Positions 20,896 through 31,485 of a stretch of DNA of 64,000 nucleotides are shown piece by piece; position 1 is the first letter of the stretch; every line of letters begins with the position of its first letter. The stretch comes from Amanita rubescens (Eukaryota; Basidiomycota; Agaricomycetes; Agaricales; Amanitaceae), in the NCBI GenBank assembly GCA_015039365.1, contig WION01000059.1, positions 124,001 through 188,000 of the forward strand. Reading direction: 5' to 3'. The translations under genes and the position numbers were made by a program. Below the pieces are notes generated by a model. The model was not told the origin of the DNA, searched no databases, and saw nothing but the letters and a program-made list of their open reading frames with translations.

Positions 20896-22849
20896 CAGTC
20901 TGTATCTTCATCGTCTGAGTCATTGCCATCATTCCCTTCGATTGTAAGCTCAAAAAATGGCTTCTCCCCAACGTAAAAAAAGTTCTGATAACTTTCTTCG
21001 ACAGCTTCTTCTCTCCGTAACGGAAAGGGTATCATGGCGACGACTGATTGAATGGTCTTGACGTTGATGACGTTAAGCACATTTTCCCGCAGCTGGCATA
21101 CGTAGAGCGTTCCATGAGACTTTTGGAGAAGTCTGGGATCTGGGTTGGTGTAAGGACGAGTCATGGCTACTGGTATTTCGACGTCATTTACCAAGACCTG
21201 AAAGTAATATAGAACTTCGGCATAATAGGTTTTCTTACTCGTTTCGTCGATAAACTAGAACTAGTTAGCTTAATAAGTGGATGAACAAGTAGAGCGCACC
21301 TTAATATTTCGTGAATTCCTAAAATCTTGCTTTCTCTGCTTAGCCTCTTCTTTCCATGTACATCGTGCTTCCTGACCGTTTGGTAACCGTAAGCGCGCCC
21401 ACTTCCTGATTATGACCTCATATCTCGGAGCTGACTCGGAAGTGAGAAGTCGATGCTTTGAAAGGTACCGCAAGATGACAAGACGTTCCATTGGCGTTAC
21501 GGATCCATGATAGGTTTTCTCGCGAGCATGTAACAGGACAAAACCATCGCCCAACGAGCAAGAGGTCGGGGGAAGAGGTTTGTCGTTGCTTAGCCCCGGT
21601 ATCATTGAGACGAGCGCATTCGTTTGCGCTCGAAGTAAGCCACGCTGTGAGAGGTTCGCAAATGGGTTGGAGTGCTGGTGTACCTCGCGACCAAGGTTGC
21701 CCACAGTATTCTCCAGCGCCCACTGAGCTACCAGGTTCAAGGGGCCGCATCTGACTGTTTCCAGGGCCAAGTGAAGAACAGCATGAGTCGAAGGTCGCAC
21801 TAGGTATAAAAGTGCCTCGTTTCGTTGGTAGTAATATTCTTCAAATTCCTTGCTCCATTTGACTAGCATCCTGTGAGCTATGTTGACTTGTTCCCTCGTA
21901 ATTCGCCTTTGGAATACGATCCGGATCCCGCAGACAAGCTGGCAAAAGTGCGTCCATAAGTAATCTGGAAGAACGAGTCGGAAGACAGCGGGACCAAGTA
22001 CATAAAAATAGATGGTAAATTCCCATGCCTTGTAACCTGAGTTGACCTTTTCTGCCGGGTTTCGAGGTGGTCTGTTAAACGACGAAGGGAGGTACGGCCT
22101 TGCAGATGCGACAAGAGCGCCATGCGCTGCCCAAGCTTCGTCCGACTGCAGAACAATAAATGGACAATTATTCGGGAGGCGTGGCTTGACTGAATTGCGC
22201 CATATCTGTAGTAGATGCTGCGGGATGTTGAGACACGCCAGATGCATTGTATCTGGCGTGAAGCAGCGCGGAACGGACAATGTTCGACCAGGTTGAAACC
22301 CAAGGATAATGCTTGGACGGGTGGCACCAGTTGCGAGGCGGAGATGTTCGTAATTTGTATGCGTTGCAGTGAGAAGTGTATATATTGCTTGAGCATATTT
22401 TGAGCGACTGGGGGATGGTAGGTGGTCGACATCGACATCTGGATGGGAACTATTGGCGACGTGGTAGTTGATGGGCTTTAAGGCAGCTGGATAATACCTC
22501 GGTCCCCTCCGTCTACCTGGAAACCCACAAAAGAGGCGGCACCCCAAACGTCCTCCATGCCCAACTAGGCCACTCAGTGTGGTCAATCCTGGCGTGTCAG
22601 CTGTTCCAAAGAGCCAATAGGGATGTGCCGTATATTCTTCTTGTCTACGTCCATCCCATATCTTGAGGCCGTTTTTCTGAAGAGCTGAGAAATGTCGGAA
22701 GCTCGGGAGAAGGAAAGACTCAATAATGGTTGGCTTGTTCGGCCCTGGGACGAAGCCAGCGGGTATGATGTACTTCTTCTTGTATCGTAATTCTGGTGGA
22801 AGGTTGAGGTTAATCCATATAAAGAACCAGCAATCCGATGCCTTGTCTC

Positions 22850-25800
22850 TGGGTGCGCGCAATCGTTACCTAAAATAGACATATTTGTAAACATTCCCAT
22901 GGCCCTATACAGCCGCAAAAGTTGTCCCAGTTTACAAATACATTGCTACAGCATTCCTCTGCCCATGGATGGAAAAACTTTGAGTGACAAAAATGTTTTG
23001 AATTTGATTATCTTGAGATTGTTCTCAGCACAACCTTTGTTTTGTAAGTATCCATTGATATTTGGCCAAATTACTGACTTTACTGTCCTTAAATTGAATA
23101 AAAACAAATTTCTGCTGAGAACAATCTGATAAAAACATTAATAGAAGCATATATGTCCACCAAAATTAGTTGCAGAAATGCTTGTGGAACCTTCTGGCGA
23201 TGTATTTTAGAAATGATACATTTGGGTGGAGGTGGCTGTGCTGGAGGTGTCCAAATCGGGAATATTCGATTCAGCCTTGATTTACTCTCATCATCCTGCT
23301 AGATCCATTGCTCAGGGTGGGTGTCCAGATGGTCTGTGGACTAAAGTAAATGGTCTCCATGCTAAAATACATACATTAGGGCCTCAGAACTGAGGTTGCA
23401 GCCAGAAGTTCAAAACATTGCAATTTAATTTGCTGCTGCAGTGTTTTGCTATCTGGTAAGCATCTGTGGTATCTATTAAATGTAAATAAACTAATAGATC
23501 ATGGTGCATTGTGTTTCAATACAATAATGTAGTCCTATCTGTTCCTCCACTCTGAATTGGAGGAGAGATTGTGCTTTCTTTCTGCTACAATTGGCTTAGC
23601 CATATCTTGGTTCAGGTGAGTAATACTATGCATAATGTACATTTAGGCAACTAACAGTATATATTTAGCCTATATATATATCCTCTACCAGCTGTTTGAC
23701 TAGCTTCCAGTAAAATCTTGAAAGAATTGTGATTTAATCAGAATACCCCATCCTGTGAGCTCATAAAAAATCTGAAACCATGTAAACCACTCTGAAATAC
23801 ATTTTTCATGAACCTCAACCACAATAACAGCTTATTTTACTAAAAAAACCAAAACCTTGTCCTTCAAGTTCTTCCATATTCTTTGTTTTCATCAATGCCT
23901 CGTGGTGTTGCCCCCCCCAAAGGGCGTAAGAGATCAGTTGCACAGATTCAGAGTATGCAAAAAGCTAGACTTGCTTCTACTTCAGCAGCAAAGGAAGCAG
24001 CTATGGGTCATACCACTTCTGGTATTGTTGAAAAGCCTGTGGCTACTCAGGCTGGTGGATCTATTCACCATGACAAAAAACTTACTCTAGCAGAGCTTGT
24101 GGAGAGACTTTCTCTTAAAGAAGAGGAAGTACTGGAGAAAAATGTGGAAATTCTTGAACAGGGTATTGCATTGCAGACAGCAAAGATTTTGCTTGACAAA
24201 AGCCATGATAGTGTCCAGGCTGCTAAGGAGAGAGGAAATATGTGGCATAAGAAATACCGTGTAGATCATAAGAAGTTGCAGCGAACAGAGGTCATGAAGG
24301 AGCAGTTGAAGGAGCAACTTAAAATGGTGCAAGGCTTGCACCTAGCATCTCAGAAGGATGCTAATATAGTACTTCATGTCCTGGAGAAAAGCAATGAAGC
24401 CAATGCATCTACAACTGAACAGTTATCAGACCTCATGAGTGATTGTGCTTCTGAGGTATTATTCTGGAAGAAAAAATTAGCAGATTCCAAAACACTTGTT
24501 CGGAACCTGCAGGCACGCATAAACCGAGCACCTGAAACTCAGAAGAGAGCTGTTGCCAAAGCCCTTGGTCAACTACAAAAGGACCAGCATGTATATGACC
24601 TTGTGAAGAAAGGAGTTTACACTCCTCAAGCAAGGGCTTTAGCTCGTTCCCTGGTTACAGCTGGATGTTCACAAGAATTTGTTGGGATTTTGGTTCAAAA
24701 AATTTGTCAAACAGTTGGGGTAGATGTTCCACAGAGAATGAGCCGGCGGACAGTTCAACGAGCAATTACAGAAGGAGGCATTGCTGCAAAAATGCAATTA
24801 GGGATGCAGATAGCTCTTGCTACTGGCATTACTGGAAGCTCTGATGCAACAACTCATAGGCACACTGAAGTTGTTGCACATCACCTAAATTTTTTAGATG
24901 ATGATGGAAAGCATCGGAGTCATCTTCTTGGAGTCTACCCTGCTGTAGAGCACTCAAGCCAGGCTCAGTTGGACAATTGGAAGAAGCATGTTACTGAGAT
25001 CTCTGACATATTCTCCAGAAGCCCTTTGGCACAGCGATCCAATACTGCTTTGAAATATGAGGACTTTATAAAAAAACTCAAAGGCACCAATAGTGATCAT
25101 GCCAATGATCAGAAAAAGTTACATGAGCTCTTGAAGGACCTAAAGGAGGAATTGTCACTGCAGACACTAGGAGGGGAGAGGCTGGTGGAAATGCCTGTGA
25201 CAGAGCTTCACCAGCTGCTAGTGGCTGAGAATATGAAGAAAGTTGACAATGCTGGTGGATCCAATGCATGGAATGCACTTAGTGAGAAGGAAAAGCAGGA
25301 GTTAAATGATGACATGATGAGTGATTTGACTCATACCCTTGGTGAAGAAGTATATGAAGCATTGCCTGAGGCTGAGAAGCGGGATCTGGATCTATTTGTC
25401 TGGGCTGGGTGCTCAATGCACAAGGATCTTAACAGTGTTAAAGGTGGAAATAAAGCTATGATGTCATGGTGGTCTGAGAATGGAGAAACAGGCCCAGTTC
25501 GTTTGGCAAATAGAGACAATGCTGCTGTTCTAAATAATATGGCAACAGAGGATGTTCCAAATCCTGCTGAACGCCGAGCAATGGATGTCACAACCTGTGG
25601 TGGTGTGAAAGCAGCTAGTATTGCTGGACACATTTTCAGCAACAAAGATGACAAGAAGGGATATCAGGATTTACACAAAAGGCACTTTGAACCCATCACT
25701 GGAAAATGGGTGCGGTTCCCAGATACCTCAAATACACGGTATCAGTCCTTTAGTGAGGCTGCTGCAGAACTTCTGGTATATCGATCAGACTACCAGAATC

Positions 25801-27129
25801 TTATGGAAACTGTCCGACTTACCAAAATAAAACAAACTCTCAATCACATGGAGTCAAATCTGAAAGCTGCTTTGGATGATATTCCTACCTTAACTGAGCT
25901 TGCAGTTCTGACACTTTATGCTCAAGCAATAAGCCACCCATATATGAAAAAAGTTCGAGGACCAGGAACTGAGTACCTCAACATGCTGGACATGGGTCCA
26001 TTGCATGAAGAGGTCAAACAGCACATTCAGAAGATAATTGATGACCCAGATATTCTCCTTGGTGATGGTGCTTCATACCAACAAGATGCACTACATGGAC
26101 AGAAATGGCACCGACCAGATGCATTTGAAGCTGTGCATAAGCTATCCCCTCAGTTACCTCATTTAAAGCCAGTTCTTGTAGCCTTCTTCAAGGGTGCTCT
26201 GATAACCTTTGAGCGTTTCACCTCTGAATTTGCTCCAGGCAGTCCAATTGATCTTGCATCTGCCACAGAAAAGGAGTTGGCTTGGATGCCACCTACAAAT
26301 GATGTGAATGAAGGGGCTTTAGGTTCATACAGGCTTTACATTAGAAAGAAGCCCACCACAACAGTTCAGCAGTACAATGCTCTAGCAATGTTCAATTTCA
26401 ATGGTACAGAGGAGTGGATGGACAAAGGATTCACAGCAGAGGATCATCAATGGCTCATGGGAGAAGGGCGAAAGGCTGATAATGATCACAGTGAAAAGAA
26501 GTTTAGGGAAATATTGAGGGCAGATAAGCTTGCAAAGGCTGCAGTGGCAGCTCAGAAGGCACTTGATAGAGCAGCAACAGTACAGAAAAAGGCAGATGAA
26601 TTGGCAGTGGTGGTAAGAACAGAGACAATTGGAGTGCTCAAGGATTGGAATATGAAGGCTTTGGAGGATCAGCTACAGCTCTACAGAAATTTAGGAGTCC
26701 CCACCAATATTATTCCAAAATTCAAGAGTCATCTGAAGAATAATACAGCCAGATGGGAGGCCCTAAAAGCTGGCATTGATTGGTATAAATCTCAGTCCAA
26801 TAGCACTACAGAGCCTTCTGCAGAGGGTACCCCAGCCAATGCTGTGAGCCAAGACATAGGGGAAGACACAGGGGATGGGTATGGATCAGGGTCTGATTTG
26901 GACAATTAGGATATTTCATTTGGCCTCCTGAATCAATATATCACAGTTTGATTGACTATAGACATCTTTTACATGTACATACAGTATATTTACAGGGTTG
27001 AACACAAAAAGAATGAGCCAAAACCATCGAGAATTGCTCAATTAACAAGGTGGGACAATAAATGAGCTAAATTTGGACACTTTCCATAAAAGGAAGTCAC
27101 GTGACGTGAACCGGGATTGCGCGGCCCCA
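22850..27129. mobile_element. 4.28-kb DNA transposon of unassigned family, TSD TTGTCTC
   Basis: It starts TGGGTGCGCGCAATCG and ends with the complement of TGGGGCCGCGCAATCC, a ~15-bp terminal inverted repeat with two mismatches. It is flanked by the 7-bp duplication TTGTCTC (22843-22849, 27130-27136). Excision restores the Tnp2 frame. The inside is AT-rich and CpG-poor, unlike its host element. It holds one long intronless gene (23895-26909). 22880-23890 is noncoding. The combination of ends, 7-bp duplication and protein does not match a superfamily I can name with confidence. Confidence 0.92.
23895..26909 (+). CDS. putative transposase of the innermost element (~1,004 aa, unassigned)
   Basis: A single open frame fills most of the 4.28-kb element. 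Residues about 55-200 are Lys/Glu/Gln-rich and likely coiled coil. A conserved-looking core starts near residue 235 and includes T-G-S-S-D-A-T-T-H-R-H (~315), F-V-W-A-G-C-S-M-H-K-D-L-N (~505-518) and P-T-N-D-V-N-E-G-A-L-G-S-Y-R (~805-818). These Asp/His/Glu positions could form a DD(H)E-type RNase-H-fold active site, which is inference. The C-terminus is Lys/Ala-rich helix followed by an acidic Gly/Asp tail. The start is the first in-frame ATG, in M-P-R-G-V-A-P-P-K. Its place as the only gene inside clean inverted repeats argues for a transposase; I see no KDZ, hAT, Mutator or Tnp2 signature. Confidence 0.75.
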   Translation: MPRGVAPPKGRKRSVAQIQSMQKARLASTSAAKEAAMGHTTSGIVEKPVATQAGGSIHHDKKLTLAELVERLSLKEEEVLEKNVEILEQGIALQTAKILLDKSHDSVQAAKERGNMWHKKYRVDHKKLQRTEVMKEQLKEQLKMVQGLHLASQKDANIVLHVLEKSNEANASTTEQLSDLMSDCASEVLFWKKKLADSKTLVRNLQARINRAPETQKRAVAKALGQLQKDQHVYDLVKKGVYTPQARALARSLVTAGCSQEFVGILVQKICQTVGVDVPQRMSRRTVQRAITEGGIAAKMQLGMQIALATGITGSSDATTHRHTEVVAHHLNFLDDDGKHRSHLLGVYPAVEHSSQAQLDNWKKHVTEISDIFSRSPLAQRSNTALKYEDFIKKLKGTNSDHANDQKKLHELLKDLKEELSLQTLGGERLVEMPVTELHQLLVAENMKKVDNAGGSNAWNALSEKEKQELNDDMMSDLTHTLGEEVYEALPEAEKRDLDLFVWAGCSMHKDLNSVKGGNKAMMSWWSENGETGPVRLANRDNAAVLNNMATEDVPNPAERRAMDVTTCGGVKAASIAGHIFSNKDDKKGYQDLHKRHFEPITGKWVRFPDTSNTRYQSFSEAAAELLVYRSDYQNLMETVRLTKIKQTLNHMESNLKAALDDIPTLTELAVLTLYAQAISHPYMKKVRGPGTEYLNMLDMGPLHEEVKQHIQKIIDDPDILLGDGASYQQDALHGQKWHRPDAFEAVHKLSPQLPHLKPVLVAFFKGALITFERFTSEFAPGSPIDLASATEKELAWMPPTNDVNEGALGSYRLYIRKKPTTTVQQYNALAMFNFNGTEEWMDKGFTAEDHQWLMGEGRKADNDHSEKKFREILRADKLAKAAVAAQKALDRAATVQKKADELAVVVRTETIGVLKDWNMKALEDQLQLYRNLGVPTNIIPKFKSHLKNNTARWEALKAGIDWYKSQSNSTTEPSAEGTPANAVSQDIGEDTGDGYGSGSDLDN

Positions 27130-28909
27130 TTGTCTCGGTAGAGCTGAGCTCCATCAAGTGAAAACATACAGACGATATCATTTTCGCCGATATCACCTCG
27201 TCCAACGGCTTCTAGGTAGTCTTCGCCATGGTAAACATCCTCATACACTGGGATTTCGTCGTTGTCCTTTGCCAGTTGCTCCAATATTTCCCGAGTTTTG
27301 CGTGCACGGTAATGCATACGATCAGCACCGTCGGGTGACCTGTACATAGCCTGAAGTTGCGGTCCCAGCGGAATGGTGCAGAAACGTTGACGTGCAACAC
27401 GTTTCTGTGAGGTGGAATCTTCATAACGTGGCTCACCGCATTGAGTACAGGCTTGAAGCGAAGAAAAAGGCCCTGTATAAGCTAAACAGCTATTAATACA
27501 CATATCTGTGTCAATGGTTTTGACTCCAGTCATATCGCAAATTTTTTTTTTGACGATGTGGAGTGAATGGATCTCAACGGGTGGGTTGCGCCGTGCCAAT
27601 GCTTTTTTCGTGTTTCTGTATGACTCCTCAGACGCGTTTGAAAGTCCAAGATAGATATCAATAGACATTCTGGTCTTCTCGTCGATATCAGGAGGGGTGC
27701 GTGATGGGTTTTTAAGTGCTGATATCATCTCAGGATCCATGTCGTCACTGAATTGAGCATTTCGTATTGATGCAATGAACTCCTGAGACAAAGCTAACTT
27801 GATATGCGACGAGCGGGGACAGTCCGTAAATGTTGAATGGAAATTTTCATTATCAGAGTCTTCTTGTACCAAAGTGTTGCGATCTCCCTCGTCCAAATCC
27901 ATCTCATTGTCTATATCCTGTTCACCCTCCCCAGCTTCATCTTCTTGGCTTTGATCGCCGTGAGGACCATATTGCCAAACACCCCGATCACCTATATCTG
28001 GCAATGATCCAGCTGCGCTGCTCTCAAAGATGCCGTTGAGCGTTCCCGGAGGCACGTCGAGATCAGATTCCACGGGCGCGCCAAAGTCCCGAGATGGATC
28101 TTCCGATGTCTCGGAGCCAGACGCATTGCAACCACTTTGCAGCGGTCCAGAAGGATTAGGCAGCGTGTCCAGATCAGGTAGCGGCGGTTGCAAGGGTGCA
28201 CTGAGGCCCCCCGATGGTTCTGGTGAGCCGGACACATTGATATTATTGCGCAGCAGTTGGGGGGACACGCCAGAACGTGGTATGGACTGTGTACGAGGGC
28301 CCAAATGTATTATAAGCTAAACGGACACAATTGAAGTCAAAACGCACCTTTTGACGTGTCCGTGGATGTGTTGGATTATCCACTGTGCCAAACTGTGAGA
28401 CGAATTCGGAGAAGCGCACATCCTTGTCCACGTCACGGTATGGTGCATGCGCTAGGTACGTCTTGTACGAGACCCACTTGTCGCCACGGCATCTCTTAGA
28501 ACATGTGCAGCGGCGTTGGCCCTGTGCATTGACTTCTCCTTCCATGTAGCCTGTAGGCCTCCGCAGAATTAAGAAAAAAATTTTACTGGGTTACCTAGCG
28601 AATAAAATGACATACCTTCTGGTCGCAGTTCGACCAGTTGCTACCGTGGGAATAGGCTGATGCGCTGCCGCTGGGTTTGGCCTGCTTTGTCCAAACTCTA
28701 GCCCAATCAATATGCCAACGGGGTCGAGACACAAGCGTTCGGGTCAAAAAGTGGTATTGCAGTGCATCTTACTCGTGGTACATGTAAGGTACAATACCTC
28801 AGTACAAGGGGAACAAAGCGGACAGTGAGGGATTCAAAAAAGGAAACTGAGGGAGCGTGTGAGATTTGTGGGACATTGCCGGCGGATGTCAGAACCGGTT
28901 TTCACTGGG

Positions 28910-31484
28910 CCTTATTTCCGATCTTATGATCAAACTCAAAGATTCGGAATACTTTACGAAATTGGATATCAGATGGGGATACAATAACGTTCAAATCAAG
29001 GAATCTGACAGATGGAAAGCCACCTTTATCACCAATCGAGGTTTATTTGAACCTAACGTCATGTTCTTTGGATTACGAAATTCACCAGCAACGTTTCAAG
29101 CTATGATGGACGATTATTTCAGGGATTTTACAGAAAAAGGATGGCTCGTCATCTACATGGATGACATGCTAATACATGCGCGCACTAAAGAAGAACTCGA
29201 GATTCGAACAAAACAAGTACTTGAACGATTACAGAAACACGATCTTTACCTCAAGCTTGAAAAGTGTAAATTCGCTGCCAAAGAAGTTGACTTTCTAGGC
29301 ACCGTCATATCCAAAAATACAATAAAAATGGACCCGATCAAACTTGCCGGAATCAGGGACTGGCCAACCCCTTCTACCGTTAAACAAGTTAGATCCTTTT
29401 TAGGATTCGGAAATTACTATCGAAGGTTTATTTTCAGATTCGCCCACCTTGCACGACCCCTGCATGACCTAATGAAGAAAAACAAATTATGGACATGGAC
29501 CGCAGAATGCCAAGTCGCATTTGATCTATTAAAAGAACGCTTCACATCCGCACCTGTCTTAATGATGCCCGATGTCAATAAACCCTTTATTCTACAAATG
29601 GATGCATCAGACCGCGCTATCGGAGCAGTTCTCATGCAGAAAGATGACAATGGCGACTTACACCCATGCGGATACCTATCCCACGCCTTAACACCGACTG
29701 AAACACGATGGCAAATCTACGACCGAGAATTATTCGCCATTTACTACGCTCTTTACAATGAATGGAGATACCTACTCGAAGGAGCAGAACACCCTGTCAT
29801 TATTCATTGCGACCATAAGAATTTACTCTACTGTCAAGAACCACAATGTCTTACGAACCGCCAAGCACGATGGTGGAACGACTTGTCTCGATTTAATATT
29901 AAATTAACCCATGTCCCTGGAGCAAAACTAATAATAGCGGATACCCTATCCCGCCGACCCGATCATATGACAAAAGACGAACCAGAAGAGTTAATAACGA
30001 TGCTCCCAAAAGAACTCTTTGTTCAAACAATCGCCGAAGATCTCCGTGATAGAGCAATAGAAATAACTGTCAAAGACGAATTTGCTCAATCAATCAAGAA
30101 ATGTCTAAAAGAAAAAGGAACACCACCTTTACGCACCGCCCTTTCTGATTGGACCCTTGACGATGAATTAATCCTGTACAAAGGGAAATCCTTTATTCCC
30201 CCTGATGCCGATCTTCGCCGAGATATTATTAGAGATTTTCATGAATCACCAACAAGCGGACACCCCGGTTTCTTCAAAACACTCGCCTTATTAAAGGAAT
30301 ACTACTGGTGGCCATTGATGTCAAAAATGGTTAAACAATTCGTTGACGGATGCACGGCATGTCAACAAATGAAATCAAATACACACCCTACTGCCGCACC
30401 TCTGATGCCAATCAAGTCTCACGCACACCGACCCTTTCAACAAATAACTATGGATTTCATAACCGATTTACCCACAAGTAACGGTTTTGATTCTATCTTT
30501 ATCGTGGTCGATCAAGGACTTACAAAGGGAGTAATTCTCATGCCTTGTAATAAAACTATCACCGCCGATGAAACCGCCGACCTCTACATTCGGAATGTAT
30601 TCAAAAACTTCGGTTTACCCGACATCATGATCTCCGATCGAGGACCACAGTTCGCATCACACATCTTTAACGGCATAATGGACTCATTAAAGATCAAACA
30701 CAAAATGAGTACCGCCTTCCATCCACAGACTGATGGACAAACGGAGCGATATAACGCCGAATTAGAAGCTTATCTCCGAATATTCTGTGCCTATGAACCA
30801 GATACTTGGAACAAGATGATACCAATAGCACAATTCGCGCATAATTCACGCACTCACAGTGAAGCATTGAAACAATCGCCCTTTCAATTGATGTATGGAA
30901 CATCCCCGGTTGCACTTCCCCTTGTCTCAAATAAGACAAATACACCAACCGCCGATAACCGCATCAACTCCTTGTTTCGCGCACGAGAAGAAGCACTCGC
31001 CGCACATGATCTAGCACGAGCTAAGATGATGGAGAGAACAACGAGAAAGACTAAACCGTTCAAAGTCAATGACAAAGTATGGTTAGAGTCTAGGAACCTG
31101 AAGATTCCTTATCAGAGCAGAAAGCTCGCACCTAAACGAGAAGGTCCCTTTTCCATTAAAGAAGTCTTAGGACCAGTGACATATCGTCTCACGCTACCAA
31201 GACAATGGAAAATTCATAACGTATTCCACGCCGCCTTACTAACGCCATTCAAAGAAACTTCCTTTCATGGAATAACGGAATCGAGGCCCCCCCCCGATCT
31301 GATCGAAGGAGAACAAGAATACGAAGTAGAAGCACTGCTTGCACATCGCAAGTTTAGAGGAAAATTACAATTTCTTGTAAAGTGGAAAGGCTATGACACC
31401 AGCGAAAACACATGGGAACCAGAAAATAACTTGACGCATATGGAAGACCTCCTTCTAGAATATAAAAGACGAAGGAAACTCTGA
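28910..31484 (+). CDS. gypsy copy B: RT, RNase H, integrase and chromodomain
   Basis: 3' part of pol, open from the insertion scar (the first codons after it are I-S-D-L) to TGA at 31482. In order: RT with F-G-L-R-N-S-P-A-T-F and catalytic Y-M-D-D near 29154; RNase H with D-A-S-D near 29602; the integrase zinc-binding region (S-G-H-P-G...C-T-A-C-Q-Q); and the integrase core with M-D-F-I-T-D, D-R-G-P-Q-F near 30637 and H-P-Q-T-D-G-Q-T-E. The chromodomain (L-V-K-W-K-G-Y, W-E-P-E-N-N-L) lies at about 31320-31460, which marks the element as a chromovirus. No internal stops. Confidence 0.93.
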
Positions 31485-31485
31485 G

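Larger units (their letters stand above)
20895..28545 (-). pseudogene. Tnp2/Plavaka-type transposase, interrupted by a nested element
   Basis: Coding segments in reading order: 28348-28545 (C-T-C-S-K-R-C-R-G, with a likely further 5' exon ending near 28620), 27130-28286, 21300-22849 and 20895-21197. The core is typical of basidiomycete Tnp2 transposases: S-L-D-G-A-Q-L-Y-R-D joins K-A-S-D-C-W, then P-A-G-F-V-P-G-P-N-K-P, G-L-K-I-W-D, and P-D-T-M-H-L. The C-terminal exon resembles the family's conserved end, with V-K-T-I-Q-S-V-V-A-M. The gene is cut between R-D and K-A-S-D-C-W by the 4.28-kb element with a 7-bp duplication. Without it the frame would be open, so the parent element was probably intact when it was hit. 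Confidence 0.9.
16299..28909. mobile_element. Plavaka-like (Tnp2) DNA transposon inserted in gypsy RT, TSD CCTTATT
   Basis: A 12,611-bp insertion bounded by CCCAGT...ACTGGG, with an imperfect longer inverted repeat (a GTTCT block at positions 15-19 of both ends). It is flanked by the 7-bp duplication CCTTATT (16292-16298, 28910-28916). Removing it restores the gypsy RT frame exactly, which fixes the boundaries. AGTTCTCAC recurs subterminally (16312, 16422). All own genes lie on the minus strand: a Tnp2-type transposase, a 417-codon repeat ORF overlapping its stop codon, and an accessory gene. A second element (22850-27129) splits the transposase. Confidence 0.93.

Noticed and set aside
23895..26909. 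KDZ (Kyakuja-Dileera-Zisupton) transposase
   Set aside because: I could not find the CxC zinc modules or the family's typical core; the duplication is 7 bp rather than the 8 bp reported for Zisupton.
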